The notes below the pieces were generated by a model, which made no database searches, was not told the origin of the DNA, and saw nothing but the letters and a program-made list of their open reading frames with translations. The position numbers were made by a program, and so were the translations under genes. 64,000 nt of DNA from Treponema berlinense (GTDB lineage Bacteria > Spirochaetota > Spirochaetia > Treponematales > Treponemataceae). The stretch lies in the NCBI RefSeq assembly GCF_900167025.1, contig NZ_FUXC01000007.1, positions 1 to 64,000 on the forward strand, given 5' to 3'. Shown piece by piece: positions 1 to 8,308 of the stretch. The first letter of the stretch is position 1. The number at the start of each line of letters is the position of its first letter.

Positions 1-224
1 AGTATGTCATTGGCTTTTTTCAATTCTGCAATTTCTTTCTGCAGTTCCTCGACAGTTTTTGGTTCTTCTGGTGATTTTTCTTTCTTTTCTTTTGTTTTTC
101 TTTTCTTTCTCCAGTCAATTATGGTTGCGTAGTTTATGCCCAGCTGCTGTGCTGCCTTCTTTGGTCCAATCTCATCTGAAAGCGAAATTGCTTCTTCCCT
201 GAATTCTTTGCTGTACCTTTGCAT
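1..224 (-). mobile_element. IS3-type transposase OrfA, 5' part (runs off the window edge)
   Basis: Reading the minus strand from the ATG at 222-224 gives about 74 codons beginning MQRYSKEFREEA and running off the left edge. The first 45 residues form a helix-turn-helix (KKAAQQLGI...TIIDWRKK) and a Lys/Glu-rich coiled segment with EELQKEIAELKKAN follows. This is the layout of OrfA of IS3-family elements, where a leucine-zipper region follows the HTH and OrfB is made by frameshifting. An AGAGAGG ribosome-binding site lies about 9 bases before the ATG. OrfB would lie outside the window. The element end probably falls near 290-300, next to the aldo/keto reductase. Confidence 0.8.
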
Positions 225-340
225 TCGAAATACCTCTCTTTATTTTCGTAAAATTTTAGGTATTTTTCGACTGCACTTTTATTGTATCCTTTCATTTTGA
301 ATCTTTAAAATCTGCTGTTTCTTTATCCAATGGAACTAAA

Positions 341-1162
341 ATGCCTTGTCTTGGTTTTGGAACCTGGCAGAGTTTGGACGGAGATGAGGCGTACAATGCT
401 GTTTTGTCGGCTTTAAGGCTTGGTTATCGTCATATTGATACGGCGACGGCTTATGGTAACGAGAAAAGCGTCGGCAGGGCGGTTGCTGATTTTTTGAAAG
501 AAGGTTCTGTTAAGCGTTCTGAGCTTTTTATTACGACAAAACTTTGGAACGAAGAGCACGGTTACGAAAATACTCAAAAAGCCATTGTGCGTTCTTTGGA
601 GAAACTGGGGCTGGATTATGTCGACTTGTATTTGATTCACTGGCCAAATCCGCTGAAATTTCGTTCATGGTGGCAAAAAGCAAATGCCGAAAGCTGGAAA
701 GCAATGGAAGAAGCCTATGAAGCCGGCAAGCTTAAGGCTATTGGTCTTTCTAATTTTTGTGAGCGTCATATTGATGAACTTTTAAAAACTGCAAAAATAA
801 AGCCTATGGTCAACCAGATTAAGGTTTGTCCTGGTCAGCCGCAGACCGAACTTGCTTCGTACAGCAGAAATCTGGGAATGGTTGTTGAAGGCTACAGCCC
901 TCTCGGAACTGGCGGAATTTTTAAAAATGAAGAAATTCGGCAAATTGCGGAAAAATATGGCCATACAATTGCCCAGGTTTGCATTCGCTGGAGTTTGCAG
1001 CAGAATATTGTCCCTCTTCCAAAAAGCGTAAATCCAGAGCGAATCGAAGAGAATTCTAAAATTTTTGATTTTGAACTGTCCGTTGAAGACATGAATAGAA
1101 TTGCGAATTTGAAGAATCTTGAAATCAAGCCTGCCAGAAATCCTGACGAAGCGGAATTTTAG
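341..1162 (+). CDS. Aldo/keto reductase, probably with a lost native start
   Basis: A 273-residue NAD(P)H-dependent aldo/keto reductase of the 2,5-diketo-gluconate reductase type. The catalytic tetrad is visible: Asp33 (HIDTA), Tyr38 (AYGNE), Lys67 (TTKLW) and His100 (LIHWP). The cofactor-binding region PLPKS..R..EN is near residues 226-240. Family members normally begin about 12-15 residues before the MPxLGFGTW block with an LSNGTKMP strand. Here those residues (SLKSAVSLSNGTK) are encoded in frame from about 299 to 340, but no ATG, GTG or TTG precedes them back to the stop at 257-259. The ATG at 341 has no ribosome-binding site. The 5' end is probably truncated by the IS at the left, so expression is doubtful. 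The substrate cannot be named. Confidence 0.85.
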   Translation: MPCLGFGTWQSLDGDEAYNAVLSALRLGYRHIDTATAYGNEKSVGRAVADFLKEGSVKRSELFITTKLWNEEHGYENTQKAIVRSLEKLGLDYVDLYLIHWPNPLKFRSWWQKANAESWKAMEEAYEAGKLKAIGLSNFCERHIDELLKTAKIKPMVNQIKVCPGQPQTELASYSRNLGMVVEGYSPLGTGGIFKNEEIRQIAEKYGHTIAQVCIRWSLQQNIVPLPKSVNPERIEENSKIFDFELSVEDMNRIANLKNLEIKPARNPDEAEF

Positions 1163-1180
1163 AAAAATTTAGCTTTAAGT

Positions 1181-2186
1181 ATGAAGTGTGCCTTTAAAAG
1201 TTGGAGACAATTTTTGAAAGTACACTTTTTTTTATGCTTATTTAATTTTATTTTTTGTAAAGTTCTGGAAGAAAATCCTGATGTCTCTAAAAAAATACTG
1301 GAAATGCTTTTAAACATAAAAATCGATAGAATTGAAAAAACTTGCTCGGAATATTCTCTTAAAACAGATTTTGATTCTCATGGTGTTCGGTTTGATGTCT
1401 ACGTAAAGGATGGAACTGGACGTTGTTTTGATATTGAAATTCAGACTTCTAAAGTGACGAAACTTGCAAAGAGGGCAAGATATTATCAGGGGTTGATGGA
1501 TGTTGACAATATTCAATCTGGTGGAAATTATGAAAGTTTAAAAGAAAGTTATGTAATTTTTTTATGCATGGGTGATGCTTTTGGTTATAATCTTCCTGTT
1601 TATACATTCCGCTATATTGCGTTAGAAGACAAAGCAATAGAGATGGGAGATGGGACTGTTAACGTCTTTTTTAACGCAGGTATGTATGATAAAATGGAGT
1701 CGGAGAATATGTTCTTAAAAATTGCATAACGCAGAAAACTTCAGTTTTCAAGGAATGCAATTCCGTCCACGTTGTGGACAGTTTAATCAGGACAGTTTTC
1801 AAAGAAAACTGTCAGTTAAAATAAAATGCACTATTTTTGCGTTTTATTTTAACCATTCATTTTTTAAGTACCTGTGTGGAAAAGCATCAAAAGATAATTT
1901 TACAGACAGGCTTTCTGCATTGGTCGAACGTGTAAAAATGAATGCCCAATGGAGGCACAGATATATGACATGGGAACAGGAAATGCGAATACAGGCGGAA
2001 GAACGTGCTCAGGAACTTGCACCTGTGATGGCACAAGAACTTGCAAAAAATTTGGTCAAAGAAGAAGTTGAAGAAAAAACTCGTGAAACTGCTAGAAAAA
2101 TGCTTTCTAAAAATATTCCAGAAGATGTTGTTGCGGAGTGTAAAGGGCTGAAACTTTCTGATGTAAATAAACTCCTGAAAGGCTGA
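1181..2186 (+). pseudogene. Broken Rpn-family PD-(D/E)XK nuclease / transposase-like gene
   Basis: Two pieces in different frames make one protein. Piece one (to about 1711) has VLEENPDVSKKILEMLL, then FDVYVKDGTGRCFDIEIQ, where D and ExQ fit the PD-(D/E)XK core, and ends at KMESENM. Piece two (from about 1857) resumes with FFKYLCGK, WRHRYMTWEQEMR and the C-terminal helix ending SDVNKLLKG. These are typical of the Rpn/PDDEXK_2 family, proteins common in spirochetes and tied to recombination-promoting nuclease activity. About 145 bases separate ATG at 1709 from TCA at 1857 and carry five hairpins plus a frame change. The N-terminus is also odd: the usual start motif before FCKVLEEN is replaced by hydrophobic sequence. 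Probably inactive. Confidence 0.8.
1734..1853. repeat. Array of five consecutive perfect or near-perfect hairpins
   Basis: Five back-to-back palindromes: 1734-1749 (GAAAACT/AGTTTTC, 2-nt loop), 1752-1764 (GGAAT/ATTCC, 3-nt loop), 1765-1779 (GTCCAC/GTGGAC, GTT loop), 1791-1813 (10-bp arms GACAGTTTTC, AAA loop) and 1815-1853 (16-bp arms with one G-T pair, 7-nt loop). They lie exactly where the Rpn reading frame breaks. The first palindrome core (AAAACT/AGTTTT) recurs upstream of nadK at 24235-24248. I read this as an inserted palindromic element; its family is not recognised. Confidence 0.75.
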
Positions 2187-2213
2187 TTATTTTATTCTGG
2201 CTTAAAAAAATTG

Positions 2214-2345
2214 CGGAGCGCGCGGAAAGGTTATGCAGTTTTTTTGGGCTGTCTTACGCCGGACATAAAAGCCTTTAGTTGCCGGCGGATGCCGGCAATG
2301 AGCGGTTAGCGAAGCTGGAATGGCCGGTCGCGGGAAGTTGATGCC
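2214..2345. repeat. GC-rich intergenic element
   Basis: This stretch between the Rpn remnant and guaA is much richer in G+C than its neighbours and contains short inverted words such as TGCCGGC and GCCGGCA around 2280-2300. It does not code in a convincing frame. Its composition matches other GC-rich intergenic blocks at 8163, 16077, 34811 and 39010, although sequence identity to them is not obvious by eye. Confidence 0.45.
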
Positions 2346-2354
2346 GTCCAAAAA

Positions 2355-2386
2355 AACAGCGGAATTTTCTTCCGCCGTTTTTTTTG
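2355..2386. terminator. Bidirectional intrinsic terminator
   Basis: The arms AACAGCGGAA (2355-2364) and TTCCGCCGTT (2370-2379) pair apart from one internal mismatch. Eight T follow on the plus strand and seven on the minus strand. It sits directly after the guaA stop codon, so it should end the minus-strand guaA transcript as well as anything read from the left. Confidence 0.8.
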
Positions 2387-2389
2387 TTT

Positions 2390-4270
2390 TTATTCCCAGC
2401 CGAATGTTGCCGGTGGTTTGTTTGTTGCATCGAAATACAATGCGTCTACAAACGGCAGGGCTGCAATCTGACGGATAATTTCTTTTAATACGTCCATTGG
2501 AAGCCATGCAAAACGGGCTGTCATAACGTCTTCCGAGCAAACTGGGCGCAATACAAAGCTTGCTTTTTCTTTTGACGAGGCATAAGGCAAATCGATTGTA
2601 AGATGCTGGAAAATTGAGCTGTAAAGACCGTTTTTGTGCAATTGTGTTAAAACGATGTTGTCTACTTCGCGCAACTGGTCGAGCCGTTCTTTTGTACAGT
2701 AGCCTTCCTGTATTTTTAGGTCTTCGTCTTTTAATTGAGGATTCTGGTACAGCTTAAGAATTGTACGGTTCAAAAATTGTGAACTGTTTGTAATTCTTGA
2801 AGAGCAGCTTTCGACTTTTTCGCGTTTTGCTGGAATGTGGTAAAATCCGTTGCCTTCGTTTTTGAAAGCGAGGCAGGCCGGAAAACGGTATGTCCTGAAA
2901 TCTCCCTGCACTCCGACTGAGCGTACTGGCAAAACTGAGCGCTTTAATTCTGATGTGCAATTTGGGCAAAACTGGTCGATTACTACGCTGTCGAGTTCTT
3001 TTTGAGCTTTTGCAAGTTCTTCCTTGTCGTTGTCTGTAAATGTACCGTCAGAGCAGAGCACATTGATTGAAAGGCCTGGACCTGGGAAAGGATGGCGCAT
3101 TACGAGCTCGTCTGCAAGTCCGAGTTTTTTTCCGATTGAGCGGACTTCGTCTTTGTACAAATCCTTAAGAGGCTCGATAATCATGCCCTGTTCAATGAGT
3201 TTTTGAATCCCTTCTACGCGGTTGTGATGAGTTTTTATTGTCTTGCTGTTTTTTGTTCCGCCAGATTCGATTATATCCGGATAAAGTGTTCCTTGTGCAA
3301 GCATCCATTTGTCTTCGTCAAGATTCTGTTCTTTTACGAAAGCGTCGCGCACAGTTATAAAATTTTCGCCGACTGCCATTCTTTTTTTCTGTGGGTCAGT
3401 AAGGCCTTTGATTGCATTTAAAAAACTCTCTGAAGCGTCTTTTACTACAAAATTTTTGAATCCGTGGTCGTGATATGCCTTTTCGACATTTTTTGATTCG
3501 TTTTTGCGCATAAAACCGTTGTCGATATGAAGTCCCAGAACTCTGTCCTGTCCGAGAGCTTTGTTTAAAAGCGCAAATGCAACTGTCGAATCAACGCCGC
3601 CGCTCAAAAAGAGAAGGACGTTCTTTGTTCCGGCATCTTTTTTTATTGTTTCTGTAATGTGCGAAAGAACTGTGTCCTCGTCCCAGTTTATTTCCATTCC
3701 GCAGAAATCTGCGAAATTTTTAAAGATTTGGTTGCCTTCTGGAGTGTCTTTTACTTCGCAATGGCACTGGAGCGAAAATCTTTTTTTTGCAAGGTTTTGA
3801 AGTGCTGCAAATTTGCAGTCTTTTGTTGAGCCGATAACCTCAAAGCCTTCTCCTGGTTCTAGAACTTCGTCCTGATGGCTCATCCAAACCTGAGTTTCTG
3901 AAGATATGCCTTTTAAAAGCGGTGAATTTTTACCTTCCTGGGTTTGAATTAAAGTCGCATGTCCAAATTCTCCAGTGTGCGCTTTGCCGACTTTGCCGTT
4001 GTATGACTGTGCCATAAGCTGATGTCCGTAGCATAATCCAAGAATTGGCAGGTCAAGGGTTAGAATTTCTTTATTGAAGTCAGGAACGTTTTCTTCATAA
4101 ACGGAAGATGGTCCGCCACTTAGAATGATTCCTTTTGCATTTTCAAAAACGGAAAGTTCTGCGCTTGGAAGTGCAATTTCTGAATAATATCCCATTGCAC
4201 GAAAACGCTTTGCGATAAGATGCGCATATTGTGAACCGAAATCTAGAACAACGATTTTAGAACGTGACAT
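2390..4270 (-). CDS. guaA: GMP synthase (glutamine-hydrolysing)
   Basis: Converts XMP, glutamine and ATP to GMP in purine synthesis. Class I glutamine amidotransferase domain at residues 5-190 with the nucleophile Cys80 in GLCYGHQ and His170/Glu172 in HCEV (usually HPE). ATP-pyrophosphatase P-loop SGGVDS at 223-228; C-terminal dimerisation domain ends KPPATFGWE. The start at 4270 (MSRSKIVVLDFGSQ) is chosen because GGAG lies 6 bases upstream and the family begins there; an ATG 54 bases earlier adds a non-conserved stretch. At 626 residues it is about 100 longer than the usual bacterial enzyme (~525). The extra length lies in the C-terminal third, after the PFPGPGL motif, resembling the insertion of eukaryotic-type GMP synthases. 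Confidence 0.96.
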   Translation of the reverse strand: MSRSKIVVLDFGSQYAHLIAKRFRAMGYYSEIALPSAELSVFENAKGIILSGGPSSVYEENVPDFNKEILTLDLPILGLCYGHQLMAQSYNGKVGKAHTGEFGHATLIQTQEGKNSPLLKGISSETQVWMSHQDEVLEPGEGFEVIGSTKDCKFAALQNLAKKRFSLQCHCEVKDTPEGNQIFKNFADFCGMEINWDEDTVLSHITETIKKDAGTKNVLLFLSGGVDSTVAFALLNKALGQDRVLGLHIDNGFMRKNESKNVEKAYHDHGFKNFVVKDASESFLNAIKGLTDPQKKRMAVGENFITVRDAFVKEQNLDEDKWMLAQGTLYPDIIESGGTKNSKTIKTHHNRVEGIQKLIEQGMIIEPLKDLYKDEVRSIGKKLGLADELVMRHPFPGPGLSINVLCSDGTFTDNDKEELAKAQKELDSVVIDQFCPNCTSELKRSVLPVRSVGVQGDFRTYRFPACLAFKNEGNGFYHIPAKREKVESCSSRITNSSQFLNRTILKLYQNPQLKDEDLKIQEGYCTKERLDQLREVDNIVLTQLHKNGLYSSIFQHLTIDLPYASSKEKASFVLRPVCSEDVMTARFAWLPMDVLKEIIRQIAALPFVDALYFDATNKPPATFGWE

Positions 4271-4289
4271 TTTTTCTCCAATAATAATG

Positions 4290-4308
4290 AAGTTTGCAAC
4301 GCAAACTT
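4290..4308. promoter_or_regulatory. Perfect palindrome in the guaA leader
   Basis: AAGTTTGC and GCAAACTT flank a 3-base loop, giving an 8-bp hairpin 20 bases before the guaA start. No T run follows it on the minus strand, so it is not a plain terminator. It may be an operator, an mRNA-stability element or one of the dispersed palindromes seen elsewhere in this window. Confidence 0.5.
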
Positions 4309-4340
4309 TTAAAGATAAAAACAAGAATAATTTGCTTTCG

Positions 4341-4369
4341 ATTATAAATTATTTTGAATAAATAATAAA
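4341..4369 (-). promoter_or_regulatory. Putative guaA promoter
   Basis: On the minus strand a perfect TATAAT (-10, plus coordinates 4341-4346) stands 17 bases from a weak -35 (TTTATT, 4364-4369). It is about 70 bases upstream of the guaA start, leaving room for the palindrome in the leader. Confidence 0.45.
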
Positions 4370-4421
4370 CGGGTTTTGAAAGGATTGTGTTTTGCTATCA
4401 AAAAAATATGGCGTTCAAAAA

Positions 4422-5708
4422 TTAAAGGCTGTGTTTTTTTAGTTTTGTCAAATATTCGCTCAGTTCTTTTAAAACTTTTTGGGTAACCTGCTGGTTTGAT
4501 TTTACGAGAAACCTGAAATTTTTACCGCGGATTTTTACGAGTGTAGTGTCGGTTATTGCTGTTGCTGTGGAACTCCGTGGTTTTACGAGAATGCAGTTTA
4601 ATTCGCCAAAAAAATCGCCACGGTAATAAAATAAAGTGTCTTCGTACTCGCTTCTGTCGAGTTTTATGCAGCCTTTTAAAATATAGTAGGCAAAAGTGTT
4701 CTGGTCTCCTTCCTTGTAGAGCTTTTCGCCTGGCGCAAGGTAGGTGAGCGCAATCTGGTTTGCGAGAAGAAAATCCGGACGTATAAAAAGAGTGCGCTTT
4801 AATTTTTCTGAAAAAGTCGAGTCTTCTTTTTTGGGAAGAAGATAAAGTTCTCCAAGCAGAAGCTCATCAAAAAACTGACAGACAAAAATGTACTGGGCAA
4901 AAAACATAAAAAATACGAAGAAAAAAAAGATGTCCAATAGCAAGACGATTACGTTTCCGAGCACGCCGTAAATCAGGTTATATCGGCTTATATTGATGAA
5001 TGAATGCAAAATCGTTCTAAAAATCCAGAAACTGACTGTGCAGACAAAGCCTGACAGAAGACAGAGCCGGAATTTTGGTTTTGTGCCTGAGCCGATTTTG
5101 TACATTAAAACGACGACAATAAAAATAAAGAGGTTAAAAAGCGATGTAAGAAATTTTCCGTTTAAAATGCTGTCGTAAATAAAATCTAATTGCGGAAAAC
5201 GCTCAAAAAATGGAAGCTTTAGGATCGTTTTTATCGACATATAGGCGAACAAAAAACTTACGATTATTGAAACAAAAATAAATTCAAAGACAAATGCTAG
5301 AATTTGGTTAAAAAGCGCGCGCCGTTGCTGCTGGTCGTGAAAAATATTTCTCATGGCGGCAAAGACCGAAGCAAAGAGCCTGCGCGCCATCCAGACAATA
5401 AAAAATAAAAGAAGAAATTCCAGTGTGCTGAATTTTTTTGGTGTTTGGAAGGCGGAAATTACGCTTCGTGGATCAAAATATTTTTGAAGTTCGGGAATAG
5501 CGCTGTAGATAGATGTGAGCAGTTCTGGAGAAGCGTGCAAAAAACGCACTGCGATCAAAATCGTCATTAAAAGCACCGGAACTACAGAAAAAATAAGGTC
5601 AAACGAGCAGGCACTTGAATAACTTAAGAGACCGTTTTGAAAGAACAACTTAAGGTTGAGAAAAACGCTCTGTGCAAAAGTTACAATGGTGACTGCCCGT
5701 TTTTTCAT
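4422..5708 (-). CDS. YihY/BrkB-family membrane protein fused to a cyclic-nucleotide-binding domain
   Basis: Residues 1-300 are a YihY-type (formerly RNase BN-like) integral membrane protein: an N-terminal FF.NGLLSYSSACSFDLIFSVVPVLLM stretch and about six hydrophobic segments, the last one very rich in Phe. Residues about 320-428 form a CRP-like cNMP-binding beta-barrel: LAPGEKLYKEGD, then YYILKGCIKL, then GDFFGELNCIL, PRSSTATA and TLVKI. Most YihY proteins lack such a domain. The usual phosphate-binding arginine position is present in PRSSTATA. No output DNA-binding domain follows, so the domain probably senses a nucleotide or is structural. It starts 14 bases after the asnS stop and is likely co-transcribed. 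Function unknown. Confidence 0.88.
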   Translation of the reverse strand: MKKRAVTIVTFAQSVFLNLKLFFQNGLLSYSSACSFDLIFSVVPVLLMTILIAVRFLHASPELLTSIYSAIPELQKYFDPRSVISAFQTPKKFSTLEFLLLFFIVWMARRLFASVFAAMRNIFHDQQQRRALFNQILAFVFEFIFVSIIVSFLFAYMSIKTILKLPFFERFPQLDFIYDSILNGKFLTSLFNLFIFIVVVLMYKIGSGTKPKFRLCLLSGFVCTVSFWIFRTILHSFINISRYNLIYGVLGNVIVLLLDIFFFFVFFMFFAQYIFVCQFFDELLLGELYLLPKKEDSTFSEKLKRTLFIRPDFLLANQIALTYLAPGEKLYKEGDQNTFAYYILKGCIKLDRSEYEDTLFYYRGDFFGELNCILVKPRSSTATAITDTTLVKIRGKNFRFLVKSNQQVTQKVLKELSEYLTKLKKHSL

Positions 5709-5722
5709 CAGAGATTACAAAA

Positions 5723-7171
5723 TTAGAAATCTGCGAGTTTTGGAGCGCGTGGGAACGGAATAACGTCGCGGATATTCTGCATTCCTGTAACGTAGAGCAA
5801 AAGACGCTCAAATCCAAGTCCGAATCCTGAATGAGGAACTGTGCCGAATTTGCGCAAATCAAGATACCAGCTGTAATCTTCCGGTTTTAAACCGAGTTCC
5901 TTGATTCTGTTTAAGAGCTTGTCGTAGTCTTCTTCGCGTTCTGAACCGCCGATAATTTCGCCAAGTCCTGGTACAAGAACATCGACTGCTTTTACAGTTT
6001 TTCCATCGTCATTTGCCTTCATATAGAAAGCCTTGATTTCTTTCGGATAGTTGTAAACCATTACCGGGCATTTGTAGATTTTTTCTGTCAGATAGCGTTC
6101 GTGCTCTGTTGCCAAATCGCAGCCCCAGTATGGCTTGTATTCAAAATCTTCGGCATGTTTTTCGAGTTCTGCGATTGCCTCTGTGTAAGAAACGCGCTTG
6201 AAAGGAGTTTCTACAACGTGGCGCAGAGTGTCGATTACGCCAGGCTGAATTCTCTTGTTGAAGAATTCCATATCTGCTGAACATTTTGTCAAAGCCCAGT
6301 TTAAAAGATATTTGATAAAATCTTCCTGAATGTCCATGTTATCTTCGAGGTCGAAGAACGCCATTTCTGGTTCGCACATCCAGAATTCTGCCAGGTGGCG
6401 GGTTGTATTTGAATTTTCTGCACGGAAAGTAGGACCAAAGGTGTAAACACGGCCGAGGGAAGTTGCCATAGTTTCTGCTTCGAGCTGTCCGGAAACAGTA
6501 AGGCTTGCTTTTTTTCCGAAAAAGTCCTTGTTGTAGTTTACAAGTTTTGAAGCGTCGTCTTTTTTCATTCCGGCAGCGCCTTTTTCAACTGCGATTTCTG
6601 CGAGTTTTTCTATTGAAAGTGTTGTAATCTGGAACATTTCTCCAGCGCCTTCGCAGTCAGAACAGGTGATTTCTGGAGTATTTATGTAGTAAAAACCGCG
6701 TTCCTGAAAGAATGTGTGCAGGGCAAACGCCATCTGGCTTCTCATTCTAAAAACTGCGCCGAAAGTATTTGTGCGGGCGCGCAAGTGCGCATTGTCACGC
6801 AAAAATTCCATCGAAGCGGCTTTTTTCTGAATCGGATAATCTGAAGGGCATTTTCCCAAAACTACGAGTGTTTCGAGATTTACTTCGACAGACTGGCCTG
6901 AAGCAGGAGATTCGATGAGTTTTCCTGTAGCCTTGAGCGAAGCGCCTGTCGAAAGGTCTTTTAATGCTTTTTCGATATTTTCAGAATTCTGTGGATTTGC
7001 CGGATTTGTGCGGTCGAAAGTAAGCTGAATAGAAGCGAAGCAGGAACCGTCATTTACCTGGATAAAAACAAGGTTCTTTGAATCGCGGACTGTACGTGCC
7101 CAGCCACAAACTGTAACCGGGCGACCGTCTGGTGCGGATGTTAAAATATCCTTAATAAGTTCTGTTTTCAT
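5723..7171 (-). CDS. asnS: Asparaginyl-tRNA synthetase
   Basis: Class II aminoacyl-tRNA synthetase charging tRNA-Asn with asparagine in the cytoplasm. N-terminal OB-fold anticodon-binding domain (residues 1-120: VTVCGWARTVRDSKNLVFIQVNDGS). Motif 2 region: FGPTFRAENSNTTRHLAEFWM followed by EPEMAF. Motif 3: GFGLGFERLLLYVTG, then NIRDVIPFPR near the end. The asparagine branch is supported by the GGSEREEDYD segment and the SNTTRHLAEFWM motif. The length of 482 is normal. It is probably the first gene of a transcript that continues into the YihY-cNMP gene. Confidence 0.96.
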   Translation of the reverse strand: MKTELIKDILTSAPDGRPVTVCGWARTVRDSKNLVFIQVNDGSCFASIQLTFDRTNPANPQNSENIEKALKDLSTGASLKATGKLIESPASGQSVEVNLETLVVLGKCPSDYPIQKKAASMEFLRDNAHLRARTNTFGAVFRMRSQMAFALHTFFQERGFYYINTPEITCSDCEGAGEMFQITTLSIEKLAEIAVEKGAAGMKKDDASKLVNYNKDFFGKKASLTVSGQLEAETMATSLGRVYTFGPTFRAENSNTTRHLAEFWMCEPEMAFFDLEDNMDIQEDFIKYLLNWALTKCSADMEFFNKRIQPGVIDTLRHVVETPFKRVSYTEAIAELEKHAEDFEYKPYWGCDLATEHERYLTEKIYKCPVMVYNYPKEIKAFYMKANDDGKTVKAVDVLVPGLGEIIGGSEREEDYDKLLNRIKELGLKPEDYSWYLDLRKFGTVPHSGFGLGFERLLLYVTGMQNIRDVIPFPRAPKLADF

Positions 7172-7241
7172 AATCCATTAGTATAGCGAATTTTAACAGG
7201 TGTTTCAACGAGCAGTTGCGTGTGCTTTTTTTGATTGAGCC

Positions 7242-8090
7242 TTATTGCTTTAAAAGTTTTTTGTCTATTTTTTCGCGGCGGCTGTTCATGTTGTAGTCAA
7301 AAAGCGAATAGCCGATTTTGTTCATTTTTTTTAAGAGTTCTACATAGCGTGTTCCTGGAAGAACTTTTTCGGCTTCTTCCATATAAATGCCGCATTTTTG
7401 AGTGTCTTTCTGTTCAAAATAAAACTGCGCAAGGTTTATGTTGCAATAATATTTGTCGTAGCTGGAAACTGCATATTTTTGCGCTTTTTTGAAAAATTCT
7501 CCGGCTTTTGAATTGCTTCCTCCTCCAACTGCCGGAGCGTAATAATACCACCAGCCGCTTAAGGTAAGGGCAAACGGCATTTGCGGATTATTTTTTACGA
7601 CAACCGCATAATCTTTTTTTTCCTGAAGTCCGACTGTTATTGAAGCGGAGCGTGGCAAAAACTGCATCATTGAATTTGTAATATCGGCGGAAGTAAGGAC
7701 AAACCACGGATTGAGAGTTTCGGCGGTTTTTCCTTCGGAATATTTTGTAAGCCGTTCGTACTGCGGTCTTAAAATTGGTTCCATTTTTGGAGAATGCATG
7801 TCTTTTTCGTATTCGCAGTTGTACTGTGCGGTTGCGAGCATATTTGTGCAGACAATCTGCGCTTCTTCGCTGAATGAATTGATTTTTTCGTTGATAGATT
7901 CTCTGTAAGAAATAATTTTTTCTATGCATTCGTCGGCTGTTGCGTATGAACGCAGCGTAAGGCGAAAATCGAAAATTTCTGAAATAAGAGTGTTTTCGGC
8001 TTCTGAAAATTCGGCTGCAAAAGTTTTTTGTGCAAAGCTGAATGTGAGTATTGCGCTTATGGCGAAAATTGCTTTTTTTAAGTTTTTCAT
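7242..8090 (-). CDS. Secreted protein of unknown function, helical repeat-like
   Basis: 282 residues with a clear Sec signal peptide (basic MKNLKK, hydrophobic core, cleavage likely after TFA at about residue 25). The rest is mainly alpha-helical; a segment at 190-260 (KAGEFFKKAQKYA...CNINLAQFYFEQKDTQKCGIYMEEAEKVLPGT) looks like one or two TPR units. It ends in a basic tail. No enzyme motif is visible. It stands alone between asnS and the divergent lipid cluster. It is probably a periplasmic protein that binds partners; I cannot name it. Confidence 0.75.
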   Translation of the reverse strand: MKNLKKAIFAISAILTFSFAQKTFAAEFSEAENTLISEIFDFRLTLRSYATADECIEKIISYRESINEKINSFSEEAQIVCTNMLATAQYNCEYEKDMHSPKMEPILRPQYERLTKYSEGKTAETLNPWFVLTSADITNSMMQFLPRSASITVGLQEKKDYAVVVKNNPQMPFALTLSGWWYYYAPAVGGGSNSKAGEFFKKAQKYAVSSYDKYYCNINLAQFYFEQKDTQKCGIYMEEAEKVLPGTRYVELLKKMNKIGYSLFDYNMNSRREKIDKKLLKQ

Positions 8091-8162
8091 TGTGGCTTTA
8101 GAATATAAAATTAACGGAAATTTTTAAAGATATGTGAAAAAATGCCGCTCTGACAATTGTTT

Positions 8163-8259
8163 TTAGCCCGGATTGCAGCAGCACGCAGTGTCCGCCTCTG
8201 GCGGATGAGCGGAAGCGGAACTGCGGAAAGCCGGTTTGAAAACTGAATTTGCTCCAAAA
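8163..8259. repeat. Dispersed ~95-bp GC-rich repeat, copy A
   Basis: Contains a core palindrome GTCCGCCTCTGGCGGAT (8189-8205), then AGCGGAAGCGGAACTGCGG and a GCCGGTTTGAAAACTG end. The reverse complement matches 34811-34906 at most positions, including TTTTCAAACC.GCTTTCC, GTTCCGCTT and CATCCGCCA.AGGCGGAC. Non-coding, placed between divergent genes. Confidence 0.75.
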
Positions 8260-8268
8260 AATTTTTAC

Positions 8269-8298
8269 TTGAATATAGCATATAAAAAGTGTTATAGT
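8269..8298 (+). promoter_or_regulatory. Putative promoter of the glycosyltransferase/acyltransferase operon
   Basis: TTGAAT (8269-8274) and TATAGT (8293-8298) with an 18-base spacer. The -10 ends 10 bases before the ATG at 8309, so the leader would be nearly leaderless or the real start site lies slightly downstream. This fits the weak ribosome-binding site of the gene. Confidence 0.5.
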
Positions 8299-8308
8299 TT
8301 CTTTTATT

